The position numbers and the translations under genes were made by a program. A DNA stretch of 64,000 bases from Phylloscopus collybita (Eukaryota; Chordata; Aves; Passeriformes; Phylloscopidae): assembly GCA_027886175.1 (NCBI GenBank), contig JAJNNQ010000137.1:743501-807500 (forward strand). Reading direction: 5' to 3'. Below are positions 10,101-19,945 of this stretch, in pieces; the first letter of the stretch is position 1, and the number at the start of each line of letters is the position of its first letter. The notes below the pieces were generated by a model, which saw nothing but the letters and a program-made list of their open reading frames with translations, made no database searches and was not told the origin of the DNA.

Positions 10101-11882
10101 GGGGAAACACCCCAGGGAGGTTTGGGGGGAGAGAAACGCCTGGGGTTTGGGGGGAGAGAGTGCAGGAAACACCTGGGGTTTGGGGGAAATACCTGGGGTT
10201 TGGGGGAGAGAAACACCTGGGGTTTGGGGAAACACCCAGGGTTTGGGGGAGAGAAACACCCGGGGTTTGGGGGAGAGAAACACCCGGAGTTTGGGGGAAC
10301 ACCCGGGATTTGGGGGGAGTGAAACACCCTGGGGCTTGGGGAGAGAAACACCCGGGGTTTGGGGGAGAGAGTGCGGGAATCCCCCCGGGGTTTGGGGGAG
10401 AGAAACGCCCGGGATTTGGGGGGAGAGAGTGCAGGAAACACCTGGGGTTTGGGGGAAATACCTGGGGTTTGGGGGAGAGAAACACCTGGGGTTTGGGGGA
10501 GCACCCGGGGTTTGGGGGGAGAGAGTGCGGGAAACACCCAGGGTTTGGGGGAATGAGTGTGGGAATCCCCCCGGGGTTTGGGGGAAACACCCCAGGGTTT
10601 GGGGGAAGAGAAACACCCCAGGGGTTTGGGGGGAGTGAGTGCGGGAATCCCCGCTGGGAGCCCTGAATGCCGGGAATTGTTCGGATCATCCCGGCTGAGC
10701 GCGGTTCGATCGCGTTTTCCTTGGTGCTGAGCCTGTTTTCCCAGTTCTGATCCCATTTTCCCCAGTTCTGATCCCATTTTCCTCAGTTTTGATCCCATTT
10801 TCCTCAATTCTGATCCCATTTCCTCAGTTCTCATCCCATTTCCCCAGTTCTGATCCCGCTTTCCCTATTTTTTCCCATTTTTCCCATTTCTGATCCCATT
10901 TGTGACCCCATTTTCTGATGCCATTTCCCCATTTTTCTCCCATTTTCTCCCATTTTTGACCCCATTTCTCCGATTCCTGACCTCATTTTTCCCATTTTTC
11001 CCCCATTCCTGACTCCATTTTTCCCGTATTTCCCCTGTTCCTGACCATGTTTCTGATCCCATTTTTCCCATTTCTGATCCCATTTCTTCCATTCCTGACC
11101 TCATTTTTCCCATTTCCCCCCATTTCCCCCATTCCCGACCCCATTGCTGACCCCATTGCTGCCCCCACTCCTGCCCCATTCCTGACCCCATATCTCCTAT
11201 TCCTGCCCCCATTTGCTGCCCCCATTGCTGACCCCATTCCTGCCCCCATTTCCCCCACTCCTGCCCCCATTCCTGCCCCCATTTTTCCCCCATTTCCCCC
11301 ATTCCTGCCCTCATTCCTGTCCCCATTGCTGACCCCATATCTCCTGTTCCTGCCCCCATTGCTGACCCCATATCCCCCATTTCCCCCATTCCTGCCCCAT
11401 TGCTGCCCCCATTGCTGACCCCATTGCTGCCCCCATTTCCCCCATTGCTGACCCCATATCTCCTGTTCCTGCCCCCACTCCTGCCCCCATTCCTGCCCCC
11501 ACTCCTGCCCCATTCCTGACCCCATTTCCCCCATTCCTGCCCCATTTGCTGACCCCATTCCTGCCCCATTCCTGCCCCATTCCTGACCCCATTTCCCCCG
11601 TTCCTGCCCCATTTCTGACCCCATTCCTGCCCCATTTGCTGCCCCCATTGCTGACCCCATTCCTGCCCCCATTTCCCCCATTCCTGCCCCATTCCTGCCC
11701 CCATTTCCCCCATTCCTGCCCCATTGCTGACCCCACAACCCCCTGTCCCCGCAGAGACCCCGCTCAGCCTGGCCCAGCTGTGCCGGCTCAGCGTGCGCCG
11801 GGCGGCCGGGCCCCGCGGGCTGGCCCGGCTCTCCCAGCTGCAGCTCCCGCCCCGGCTCATCCAGTACCTGTCCTACAACTGA
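3927..11882 (+). CDS. ASB13: ASB13 gene, coding exons 2-6 (5' coding exon not seen)
   Basis: Ankyrin-repeat and SOCS-box protein 13. In this family the ankyrin repeats bind substrate, while the C-terminal SOCS box binds elongin B/C and cullin-5 to form a cytosolic ubiquitin ligase. Five exons splice in frame to 263 visible residues, with phases 2/0/1/1/1 consistent at each joint. They match human ASB13 (about 278 residues, recalled) apart from the first ~15 residues, which sit on a missing upstream exon. TPLHEA/TPLCDA/SPLHEA/TPLHVA/TALHHA motifs mark successive ankyrin repeats. The last exon holds the SOCS box, ending LPPRLIQYLSYN-stop. All introns carry large tandem arrays. Strong identity leaves little doubt about orthology; whether it is expressed normally cannot be judged here. 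Confidence 0.95.
4260..4850 (-). mobile_element. Putative LTR/ERV remnant in ASB13 intron 2, antisense
   Basis: Read on the minus strand this has an avian ERV LTR look: 'aaagaactgttattcctatt' upstream of 'ttgcctagaagcccttgatt' and a 'ggagggg' stretch. On the plus strand it contains 'gaaccctgacagagtcagag'. Sequence to about 5,050 may be further internal remnant. No intact open frame for a viral protein is present. Boundaries are uncertain. Confidence 0.4.
5105..5255 (+). CDS. ASB13: ASB13 exon 3
   Basis: Acceptor 'ctctcccggcag' is followed by GTG-GAC-GCG (VDARNIDGSTPLCDA). The 151 bases carry ankyrin repeats with the conserved SGSIECVRVLL and YTASPLHEAC. The exon ends AAC-G before donor GTCAGC. 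That donor lacks the usual purine at +3 and the GTRAGT consensus, so it is weak. The split Gly codon is completed by exon 4. Confidence 0.94.
5280..7320 (+). repeat. ASB13 intron 3: five nested minisatellites
   Basis: Successive blocks run as follows. 5280-5355 and 5825-5900 are G/T-rich 'gggggttttcc' repeats. 5360-5825 is a 12-bp unit of the type CTGATCCCANTG (~38 copies). 6060-6320 holds ~60 bp units with 'cctctgatcccattt'. 6325-6500 is a ~30-bp unit around 'ttcctgttttttcccag' (~6 copies). 6530-7320 is a ~20-bp unit 'ttttccccattttcacccc' (~40 copies) running straight into the acceptor of exon 4. The intron is strongly pyrimidine-biased on the coding strand. Confidence 0.9.
7340..7474 (+). 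CDS. ASB13: ASB13 exon 4
   Basis: Acceptor 'tttcccctccccag' precedes GC-AGC-CCG-GAG, completing Gly. The 135 bases encode SPECVQLLIEVGANLEAHD and FGTPLHVACAREHLD, then LLLQAG split before donor GTACGG. Residues match ASB13 almost perfectly across this repeat. Confidence 0.95.
7596..7862 (+). repeat. 12-bp CTGATCCCANTG array, ASB13 intron 4
   Basis: About 22 copies of the same 12-bp unit found in intron 3 (5360-5825), now on the far side of exon 4. The shared unit implies copying between the two introns or an array that once spanned exon 4. It is followed by C/T-rich sequence (7,900-8,070) and an 'aaaaatcccc' array (8,085-8,240). Confidence 0.9.
8266..8457 (+). CDS. ASB13: ASB13 exon 5
   Basis: Acceptor 'gggtgccccgcag' precedes GC-GCC-AAC-GTG. 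The 192 bases encode ANVNAAKLHETALHHAAK, the last ankyrin repeat (ELVELLVQCGGNVYARD) and the linker GKKPSDYTWSSSPTAKCFEYYE. Donor GTGAGT is optimal. The split Lys codon is finished on exon 6. Confidence 0.96.
8461..10660 (+). repeat. G-rich ~25-28 bp minisatellite with higher-order structure
   Basis: About 2.2 kb of units of the type 'ggggtttgggggagagaaac' + 'acccg', starting 4 bases after the exon 5 donor. Variants carry 'gagtgtgggaatccccc' or 'gagtgcaggaaacac' spacers. A second level of repetition is visible: 8,940-9,120 recurs at about 9,590-9,750, and 9,290-9,430 recurs at about 9,905-10,020, giving a ~0.62-0.7 kb higher-order period. Each unit holds two or more runs of 4-6 G on the coding strand, so G-quadruplex potential is high in both the DNA and the nascent RNA. 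All three minus-strand frames stay open for long stretches, because the unit contains no stop, and not because it codes. Confidence 0.93.
10735..11745 (+). repeat. 'ctgaccccattcctgccccc' array at the 3' end of ASB13 intron 5
   Basis: About 60 degenerate units, first CTGATCCCATTTTCCC type (10,740-11,110), then CTGACCCCATTCCTGCCCCC type (11,130-11,740). The array runs into the exon 6 acceptor 'ctgtccccgcag'. Each unit pairs a CTGAY branch-point-like motif with a pyrimidine stretch. Confidence 0.9.
11755..11882 (+). CDS. ASB13: ASB13 exon 6 with SOCS box and stop
   Basis: AG-ACC-CCG completes Lys and begins TPLSLAQLCRLSVRRA, the elongin-B/C (BC) box. The cullin-5-type tail LPPRLIQYLSYN then ends at TGA 11880-11882. 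The exon is 128 bases and very GC-rich. The acceptor is unusual in lying directly beside a minisatellite of acceptor-like units. Confidence 0.96.
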
Positions 11883-12705
11883 GAGAGACCCTATAACTGA
11901 GATCCTACAACTGAGAGAGACCCTATAACTGAGATCCTACAGCTGAGAGAGACACCCTACAACTGAGAGAGACCCTACTGCTGAGAGAGACCCTAAACTG
12001 AGAGAGAGACCCTATAACTGAGAGATCCTACAACTGAGAGAGACACCCTGCAACTGAGAAATCCTACAACTGAGAGAGACCCTATAACTGAAAGAGACCC
12101 TATAACTGAGATCCTACAACTGAGAGAGAGACTGTAAACTGAGAGAGAGACCCTAAACTGAGAGACCCTACAACTGAGACACTCTACAACTGAGAGAAAC
12201 CCTCAACTGAGAGACCCTACAGCTGACAGAGACCCTACAACTGAGAGAGACACCCTACAACTGAGAGACACCCTACAACTGAGAGACACCCTACAACTGA
12301 GAGACCCTATAACAACTGAGAGAGACCCTAAACAGAGAGACCCTAAACTGAGAGAGACACCCTACAACTGAGAGAGACCCTACTGCTGAGAGAGACCCTA
12401 TAACTGAGAGACCCGAAACTGAGAAACCCTACAGCTGACAGAGACACCCTACAGCTGAGAGAGACCCTAAACTGAGAGAAACCCTACAACTGAGAGACCC
12501 TATAACTGAGAGAGACATCCTATAACTGAGAAATCCTGCAACTGAGAGAGACCCTAAACTGAGAGACCCTAAACTGACAGAGACCCTAAACTGAGAGAGA
12601 CACCCTGCAGCTGAGAGACCCTACAACTGAGACCCTACAACTGAGAGAGACCCTAGCACTGAGAAACCCTATAACTGAGAGACCCTACAACTGAGAGAGC
12701 CTACA
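11871..12705 (+). repeat. ASB13 3' UTR array seeded from the last codons
   Basis: The coding end TCC-TAC-AAC-TGA-GAGAGACC is itself the first unit of a tandem array of about 45 imperfect copies of 'cctacaactgagagagac'. Variants read 'ctataactgag', 'ctgcaactgag' and 'ctaaactgag'. The terminal Tyr-Asn-stop codons and the first 3' UTR bases have therefore apparently been amplified. A unit is roughly 16-20 bp. Confidence 0.9.
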
Positions 12706-13500
12706 CACACACCCCAGGAGCCTGGAAACAAACCCTGAAATCCCATAGGAGCTGGAAAATAAATCCTACAAACACACCCCAGGAGCTGGAAAACAAATCC
12801 TGAAATCCCAGAGGAACCAGAAAAAAGAAATCCTACAAACCCACAGGAATCCAAAAAATAAACCCTGAAACCCCACAGGAGCTGGAAAAATGAACCCTGA
12901 AATCCCACAGGAACCCGAAAAAATAAATCCTACAAACCCCCGGGAGCTGGAAAATAAATCCTGAAATCCCAGAGGAACCAGAAAAAAAAAACCAAAAAAA
13001 CCAAAAAAACCAAAAAAAACAAAACCCCACAAACAAACAAAAAACCCCAAAAAAGCCAACTGGAAATCCCATAGGAACCAGAAAAAAAGAAATCCTGGAA
13101 TCTCACAGGAACAGGAAAAAAAAAAAATCCTGAAAAATCCCAGAGGAACCAGCAAAAAAATATCCTGGAAGTCCCACAGGAGCTGGAAAAATAAATCCTG
13201 GAATCCCATAGGAACCCGAAAAAAAACCCAAAAAACCAACCCTGAAATCCCAAAGGAACCAGAAAAAAATTCCTGAAAATCCCATAGGGACCTGAAAAAA
13301 GAAAAAAAATCCTGGAAATCCCACAGGAGCCAGAAAAAATAAAATAAAATAAAATAAAATAAAATAAAATAAAATAAAATAAAATAAAATAAAATAAAAT
13401 AAAATAAAATAAAATAAAATAAAATAAAATAAAATAAAATAAAATAAAATAAATCCTGGAAATCCCACAGGAACCAGGAAAAAAAAAAACAACCTGGAAA
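12706..13500 (+). repeat. 'aaatcccacaggagctggaa' array with (AAAAT)n core
   Basis: Units of ~33-60 bp are built on 'gaaatcccanaggaaccagaaaaa' and 'aataaatcctgaaatccc'. A pure AAAAT pentanucleotide run of about 24 copies sits at 13,337-13,452. The block holds many AATAAA hexamers, so ASB13 polyadenylation may occur here, but no single site can be chosen. Confidence 0.88.
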
Positions 13501-13699
13501 TCCCAGAGGCTGGAGGACTTTGTGGATTTTGTGGATTTTTAGGATTTTGAGGATTTCTCCTTCTCCTCTACCTCCCCTCACCCCCAAAAATTCCTTTTGA
13601 ATTTTAATTTAAAGCTCTGCTGTAAATAGGATTTGTCTGGAATTCTTCTTTTCCTTGGGTTTGCTTGGGATGCCCTCCCCTGGGGGAGGGGGGATTTTA

Positions 13700-14545
13700 G
13701 GATCTTCCGGGTGGGATTGAATCCCTTCTTGGATTTTCTTGGATTTTCCTGGATTTCCCCAGATTTCCCTGAATTTCCCTAAATTTCCCTGAATTTTCCC
13801 TGGATTTTTCTGGATTTCCCTGAATTTTTCCTGAATTTCCCTGAAATTTTCCTGAATTTTTCCCTGAATTTTTTTGGATTCCCCTGGATTTTCCTGAATT
13901 TCCATGAAATTTCCCTGAGTTTTCAGTGAATTTTTGGGGATTTCACTGAATTTCCCTGAATTTTCCCTGGATTTTCCTTGATTTCCCTGAATTTTCCCTG
14001 AATTTCCCTGAATTTCCCTGAAATTTCCCTGAATTTTCCTTGGATTTTCCCGAATTTCCCTGAATTTTCCCTGAATTTTTCTGGATTTCCCTGAATTTTC
14101 CCTGAATTTCACTGAATTTCCTTGAAATTTCCCTGAATTTTCCCTGAATTTCCCTGACTTTTCCCTGAATTTTTCTGGATTTCCCTGAATTTTCCTGGAT
14201 TTCACTAAATTTCCCTGAATTTCCCTGAAATTTCCCTGACTTTTCCCTGGATTTTTCTGGATTTCCCTGAATTTTCCTGGATTTCACTAAATTTCCCTGA
14301 ATTTCCCTGAAATTTCCCTGACTTTTCCCTGGATTTTTCTGGATTTCCCTGAATTTTCCTGGATTTCACTAAATTTCCCTGGATTTCCCTGAATTTCCCA
14401 GAATTTTCCTTGGATTTTTCTGGATTTCCCTGAATTTTCCCTGAATTTCCCTGAATTTTCCCTGGATTTTTCTGGATTTCCCTGAATTTTTCTGGATTTT
14501 CACTGAATTTCCTTGAAATTTCCCTGAGTTTTTCCTGGATCCAGG
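13700..14545 (+). repeat. 'ttccctgaattttccctgga' minisatellite
   Basis: About 60 short (12-15 bp) units of the form TTCCCTGAATTTN with TGGATTT variants. A ~70-bp higher-order period is visible in 14,150-14,400. There are no coding features. Confidence 0.9.
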
Positions 14546-14679
14546 CGCTCGGGAAGAGCTGGAAAGGGGAGGAATTCCCGTGGTGGGGATTTGGGCGCCT
14601 GGAAGGTTCCAGGAAGCTCGGGGGCTGCTCCGGATTAAAATTCACTCCGGGAAAATCCCCTCCGTGTCCGGCTCTTGGG

Positions 14680-14990
14680 ATCCGCCCGGGAATTCTCCTT
14701 CAGCCCCGATTCCAGAGCTGGGAGAGCTGGGAATGTTCTCCTGGAGAAGGGAAGGATCCAGGGAGAGCTTCCAGAACATTCCAGGGGCTCCAGGAGAGCT
14801 GGAGAGGGATTGGGGACAGGGAATGGGGAAAGGGGAGATCGGGGTGGGATTTTGGGAAGGAATTCCTGGCTGGGCTGGAATTCCCAGAATTGCCCTTGGA
14901 TCCCTGGGATGTCCAAGGAAAGGTTTGGAGCAGCCTGGGATGGTGGGAGGTGTCCCTGGAATGAGCTTTGAGGTCCCTTCCCACCCAAAC
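14680..14990 (+). mobile_element. CR1 LINE fragment, copy 1
   Basis: The order of blocks follows the CR1 3' region: 'gagctgggaatgttctcctg' + 'gagaagggaagg', 'ccagaacattccaggggc', 'tttgggaaggaattcctggc', 'cctggatccctgggatgtcc'-like, then 'tgggaggtgtccctgga'. It is copied again about 475 bp downstream. Confidence 0.65.
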
Positions 14991-15164
14991 TGCTCCTGGG
15001 ATTCTGGGATTTGGGACACTCAGAACCCATCCCGAGGGGTTTTTATGGAAAATGGGGAGAGAAAAGAGAGGGAAAGGGAAGGGAGACCCTTCCTGGTTCA
15101 CTGAGATTCCAAGTGAAGCCCCTTGGTCCATAAATTCCTTGGAGAGGAGATGGATCCAACCTCA

Positions 15165-15450
15165 GGCTCTGGAGCCGGGCTGGGAGAGCTGGGAATGTTC
15201 ACCTGGAGAAGGGAAGAATCCAGGGAGAGCTTCCAGAACATTCCAGGGGCTCCAGGAGAGCTGCAGAGGGACTGGGGACAGGGACAGGGAATGGGGAAAG
15301 GGGAGATCGGGGTGGGATTTTGGGAAGGAATTCCTGGCTGGGTTGGAATTCCCAGAATTGCCCCTGGATCCCTGGGATGTCCAAGGAGCAGCCTGGGGTG
15401 GGGATGGGGAATTCCCTGCCCATGGGATGGGGTCGGGATTGGGGATGTTT
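15165..15450 (+). mobile_element. CR1 LINE fragment, copy 2 (local duplicate)
   Basis: Nearly the same CR1 block as at 14,700-14,960, including 'tccagggagagcttccagaa' and 'gggattttgggaaggaattc'. The close likeness, beyond what independent CR1 inserts show, suggests a local duplication. Its end reads 'attccctgcccatggga' in place of a normal 3' tail. Confidence 0.62.
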
Positions 15451-15689
15451 TGGGATTTCCACACCCAAACCACCCCACAAGGTTCACCCCCTTCCCCCCA
15501 AACCTCCCATTCCTCCTTTCCCCGGGAAAGTCTCAGGAAAACCTGGGAAGAAAAACTGGGATTGGGGAACCTTCCCAGAAAAATCCGGAAGGAAACAGAG
15601 GCTGGGAACTTCCCAGAGGAATTGGGAGGAAAACGATGCCGAGGAAAAATCGGGACAATCCCTTTTTCCCCCCCTCAGGAAAAAAAAAA

Positions 15690-15945
15690 ATTAATTATTA
15701 TTTCCAATTATTTCCAAATATTTCCAATTATTTCCAATTATTTCCAATTATTTTCAAATATTTCCAATTATTTCCAAATATTTCCAATTATTTCCAATTA
15801 TTTCCAAATATTTCCAATTATTTCCAATTATTTCCAATTATTTTCAAATATTTCCAATTATTTCCAAATATTTCCAATTATTTCCAATTATTTCCAATTA
15901 TTTCCAAATATTTCCAATTATTTCCAATTTTTTATTTCCAATTTC
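15690..15945 (+). repeat. 'atttccaattatttccaaat' array
   Basis: About 25 copies of a 10-bp unit (TTTCCAATTA / TTTCCAAATA), grouped into 30-40 bp higher units. A/T and pyrimidine rich. Confidence 0.92.
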
Positions 15946-16435
15946 CTCAGCGAATCCTTTTCCCGCAGCCGGCTGGGATGGAGAGGGGAAAAAAAAACTT
16001 CCCGTGGATTTTGGAGGAGGAAAATTTCCAAACTTTTGAGGAATTGTGGGGAAAAAAACCTCCGGAATCCGCAGGATTTGGGATGCGGGAGCGCCTCTTC
16101 CCTCGGCGGCGCCGCTGGGAGGAGCTGCTCCCCCCCGGGAAAAAAAAAGAACCGGGAATTCCCAACCCGGGAAAAGCTCGCGGGGACCGGGAATTCCCGG
16201 AATTCCCAGCCCGGGATCCGCAAATCCCGGAGAAACAAACCCGGGAAAACCAAACCAAAAAAAAAACAAAAAGAAAATTTGGGAAATTCTGCTCCCTCCA
16301 AGGAGCCCGGGAGGTTTTTCCGTGCGCGGGAAGCGAAGGAAGCGCGAATCCCAAAATTCCCTTTGATCCCAGCGAAGCTCAGTCCCAATAAACTCGGGCT
16401 CAGCTAAAGCCGGGCTTGGGAATTCGGGAATTTTT
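15946..16435. other. Gene-free stretch, GC-rich patches
   Basis: Contains short inverted CCGGGAATTCCCGG-type motifs (16,150-16,230) and a CpG-bearing patch near 16,100. No exon with a recognisable product, tRNA or element was found. Confidence 0.4.
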
Positions 16436-16439
16436 TTCT

Positions 16440-17235
16440 TTAATTAATTTTTTTTTTTTGTGGATTTTATTGTCTTTTTTTTTTTTTTTTTGTGGGGGGG
16501 GGGTGGTGGTGTTTATTTGGGTTTTTTTGTTTCTTTTTGGGGTCTTTTTTTTGTGTGGTTTTTTGGGTTTTTTTGCGGTTTTGCTCGTTTGTTTTTGGGG
16601 TTTTTGGTGTTTTTTTGGGGGGGTTGTTGGTTTTGGTTTTTTGGGGTTTTTTTTGGTTTGGGTTTTTTTTGTGTGGGTTTTTTTTGGTTTTTTTGGGGTT
16701 TTTTGTTGGTTTTTTTGAGGGGTTTTTTTGGGTTTTTTTTTTTGGGGGGGTGGTGTTTATTTGGGTTTTTTTGTTTCTTTTTGGGGTCTTTTTTGGTTTT
16801 GTTTTTGGGGATTTTTTGGGTTTTTGGGGGTGTGTTTGGGGTTTTTTGTTTGGTTTTTGGGGTCTTTTTTTGGTGTGTGGTTTTTGGGGTTTTTTGCGGT
16901 TTTGTTCGTTTGTTTTTGGGGGTTTTGGTGTTTTTTTGGGGGGGTTGTTGGTTTTGTTTTTGTTTTTTTGGGGTTTTTTTTTTGTTTTGGTTTTTTTTGG
17001 GTTTTTTTGGGGGGAGTGTGGTGTTTATTGGGTTTTTTTGTTTGGTTTTTGGGGTCTTTTTTGTGTGGTTTTTGGTTTTTTTTTTTTTGCAGTTTTGTTT
17101 GGTTTTGGGTTTTTTGGTGGTTTCTTTTTTGGGGGGTTGTTGTTGGTTTTGTTTTTTGGGTTTTTTGGGGTTGTTTTGTTTAGTTTGGGGTTTTTTGTTG
17201 GTTTTTTTTGGTTTTTGGAATTCGTTTGGACAGAA
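16440..17235 (+). repeat. G/T-only tract, ~800 bp
   Basis: Almost pure T and G, with runs 'ttttttgggg'. It includes a partial internal duplication: 'tggtgtttatttgggttttt' recurs near 16,507 and 16,751, with a related copy near 17,018. It resembles the tract at 3,548-3,902. The minus strand would be A/C only. Confidence 0.92.
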
Positions 17236-17469
17236 GTGGGGATTTTAATTAAGTAATTAATTAATTCTAATTTTAATATTTTTTTTTTTAATCGAGGAAA
17301 AAGTGGGAAGCGCTGGGATGGAAAGGTGGCGAGCTGGGGATGGGGAATTGGAATTGTTTATCCCTGGGGGGGTTTTATGGAGCAGCTGCCCCTGTGCTCC
17401 TGCTTATCCTGGGGGGAAAAAAGAAGGAAAAGATTCCCCAAATCCCCTGGGGTTGGGCCGTGGTGACTT

Positions 17470-17885
17470 TTTAAAAATTATTTTATTTTATTTGTATTTT
17501 TTAATTATTTTATTTTATTTTTATTTTATTTTATATTTTATTTAAAATTTTGTTTTATTTTATTTTATTGTATTTTTATTTATTTTCATTTAATTTTATT
17601 TTATATTTTATTTTATTTTTATTTTTTATTTTTTATTTTATTTTTTATTATATTATATATTTTTATTTTTATTTTTTATTTTATTTTTATTATATTATAT
17701 ATTTTTAATATTTTATTTTATTTTATTTTTTATTTTATATTATATTTTATTTTATTTTATTTTATTTATTTTATATTTGATTTTATTTTTTATTTTATTT
17801 TACTTTATTTTTTTTATTTTTATTTTTTATTTATTTTATTTTATTTTATTTTATTTCATTTTATTTTATTTTATTTTATTTTAGG
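17470..17885 (+). repeat. TTTTA/TTTAT low-complexity tract
   Basis: About 415 bases of A and T only, mainly TTTTATTTTA units. It is the mirror composition of the (AAAAT)n run near 13.4 kb. No gene signal. Confidence 0.93.
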
Positions 17886-18280
17886 AAATTTGGGATGGAA
17901 AAGACTTGGAGTTCATCCCCTCGCCACCCTCTGGGATCTGCCGGTCCCGCGGGATTCGGGATCTTTCCCGACGTTCCCAAATTCCCCTTTTCCAGTTTAA
18001 TTCCCCTTCCAGCCGGGCTGGAGCTGCCTCTGCCCATCCCGGGAGTTTGGAATTCCCTGCTGGGATTTCACGCTCCCAATTCCCTCGGGATCCATCCCCT
18101 GGGGGTTATTTCGGGAATTTGGGATGAGTTTGGGGAAAGCGCTGGGCACTGGAAGGGGAGAGGGGCCCTGGGGAATGTGGAGGTTCCCGGGAGGAGCCCC
18201 CAGCAAAAAAATCCCTCGGGATTCACCTCGGGAATGCCGGGAAAATGGGATGGAGGGGCTGGGATTGTCCCATCCCAAAG
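17886..18280. other. Gene-free stretch
   Basis: Unique-looking sequence with 'gtgggatt'/'gggatt' CR1-like phrases but no clear element, exon or RNA gene. I see nothing to annotate. Confidence 0.3.
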
Positions 18281-19135
18281 TCCCATCCTTGTCCCATCCC
18301 AAATCCCTATCCCAGTCCCATCCTAAATCCTGTCCCATCCCAAAGTCTTGTCCTTGTCCCATCCCAAATCCCTGTCCCATCCCAAATCCCTCTCCCTGTC
18401 CCCAGCTCCCACCTCTTCCTCTCGCTCCCAACTCTTCCTTGTCCCCAGGTCCCTTCTCCTGGTGCCACTCGTCCCCAGCTCCTCTTTTCTCCAACTCCCC
18501 CTTTTTGTTTGTCCCGTTTTTCCTCCTCTTCCCATTTATCCCCAGCCCAAAGTCTCGTCCTTGTTCCTTCTCCTGATCCCAAATGTCCCCTTGTCCATTC
18601 TCCCGATCCCAAATGTCCTTGACCCTTCTCCTGATCCCAAATGTCCCCTTGTCCCTTCTCCCAATCCCAAATGTCCTTGTCCCTTCTCCTGATCCCAAAT
18701 ATCCTTCTCCCCTTGTCCCTTCTCCCGATCCCAAATGTCCCCTTGTCCCATCTCCCGATCCCAAATCTCCCCTTGTCCCATCTCCTGCTCCAGCTTTCCT
18801 CCACCTCTTGCTCCCACTTTTCCTTGTCCCACTCCTCTCCCGCTCCCATTTATCCCAAACCCAACGACTCGTCCTCGTCCCGCTGCTCCTTTCTCCTGAT
18901 CCAGCTGTTGCTCCCGGTTTTCCTTGTCCCTCCTTGTCCCTTTGTCCCTCCTTGTCCCCATCTCCCGGTCCTCTTCATTCCACCTTTTGGTCGCGTTTTC
19001 CCCTCTCCTGGCTTTTCCTGTCCCCAATTCCTGTCCCCTCCCTTGTCCCCAGCTCCTGCTCTCCTTTATTTCCCCCTCCTCACCCCATTTGTCCCCTCTC
19101 CTCCTCCTCATTCCCACCTCCCTGTCCCCAGAATT
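18280..19135 (+). repeat. C/T-rich ~29 bp minisatellite
   Basis: Units of the type 'ccttgtcccttctcctgatc' + 'ccaaatgtc', with earlier 'gtcccatcccaaatccct' units. A segment 18,374-18,620 is repeated nearly unchanged at about 19,948-20,190. Confidence 0.9.
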
Positions 19136-19150
19136 CCATGAGGGATTAAC

Positions 19151-19152
<2 letters not shown>

Positions 19153-19203
<51 letters not shown>
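19153..19203 (+). repeat. ~50-base A homopolymer
   Basis: An uninterrupted A-run follows 'gattaacgc'. It could be the tail of a retroposed sequence or slippage growth. No flanking target-site duplication could be confirmed by eye. Confidence 0.85.
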
Positions 19204-19208
<5 letters not shown>

Positions 19209-19945
19209 TTGGAGATAAACCCAGCCCCTCCAGCCCCAAAATCCGGGATTTTCCCCCAAAGCTTTTTCCCAACCTCAGCCTCAGCATTTGGAGCTGGCAC
19301 CAAATTTTTCCGTCCCCCATCGTTTTGGTTTTCCCACATTTCCCCAGTTTTGGGGATAATTTGTGCCTTTTTATAAATTTTTTTCCCGACAGACAGGAGA
19401 GAAATTCTCTCTCCTTCCACAAAAAAAACCAAACCCCAAAGTGGAAAACCAAGGAGAAAAAAAAAATCCCTTTAAATCAGATTCAAAAAACTCCCCTGGG
19501 GGAACAGAACTGGTTTTTTTGGGGTTTTTTTTCCCACCCCCCAAAGCAAACCTTGGAAAAACGAGTTTACAAACGGAATTTTGGGTTTTGTTCCCGTGCA
19601 GAACCTGCCTGGATTTCCCCAGCCGGAGCCGTTTTTCCAGACTTTTTTTTTTTTTCCTGGCAGTTGGATGTGGAGGGGGCCTCCCCTTCCCCGCAGACAT
19701 TTCCCAGGGGCAGGAAGCCACAGATCCAGAGGGTTTGGAAAAGGGGGAAAATGGGGGAAAAAAACACCAGGAAAAACCAAATTCCTGCTTTTCCTCTGGG
19801 AGAGCCTCGGGAGGTCTTGGTGTTGTTTTCCCGATTTTAATGGATGTGTTCTCAAAGCCGCGCTGTGGAAACACCTCGGAGTTGCTCGAATGGAAGGGAA
19901 TTTTTGGGAGAATTTGGGAGAATTTGGGATGGATTCCACGGGGAA
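19204..19945. other. Gene-free stretch between duplicated C/T arrays
   Basis: Mixed sequence with T and A runs. No splice-framed exon or family resemblance was found. Confidence 0.3.

Noticed and set aside
7306..10689. 1,127-codon minus-strand open frame
   Set aside because: It is built from G-rich array units read in reverse (NPGVFPQTPGVS-type repeats). All frames are open, there is no domain, and it overlaps ASB13 exons on the other strand.
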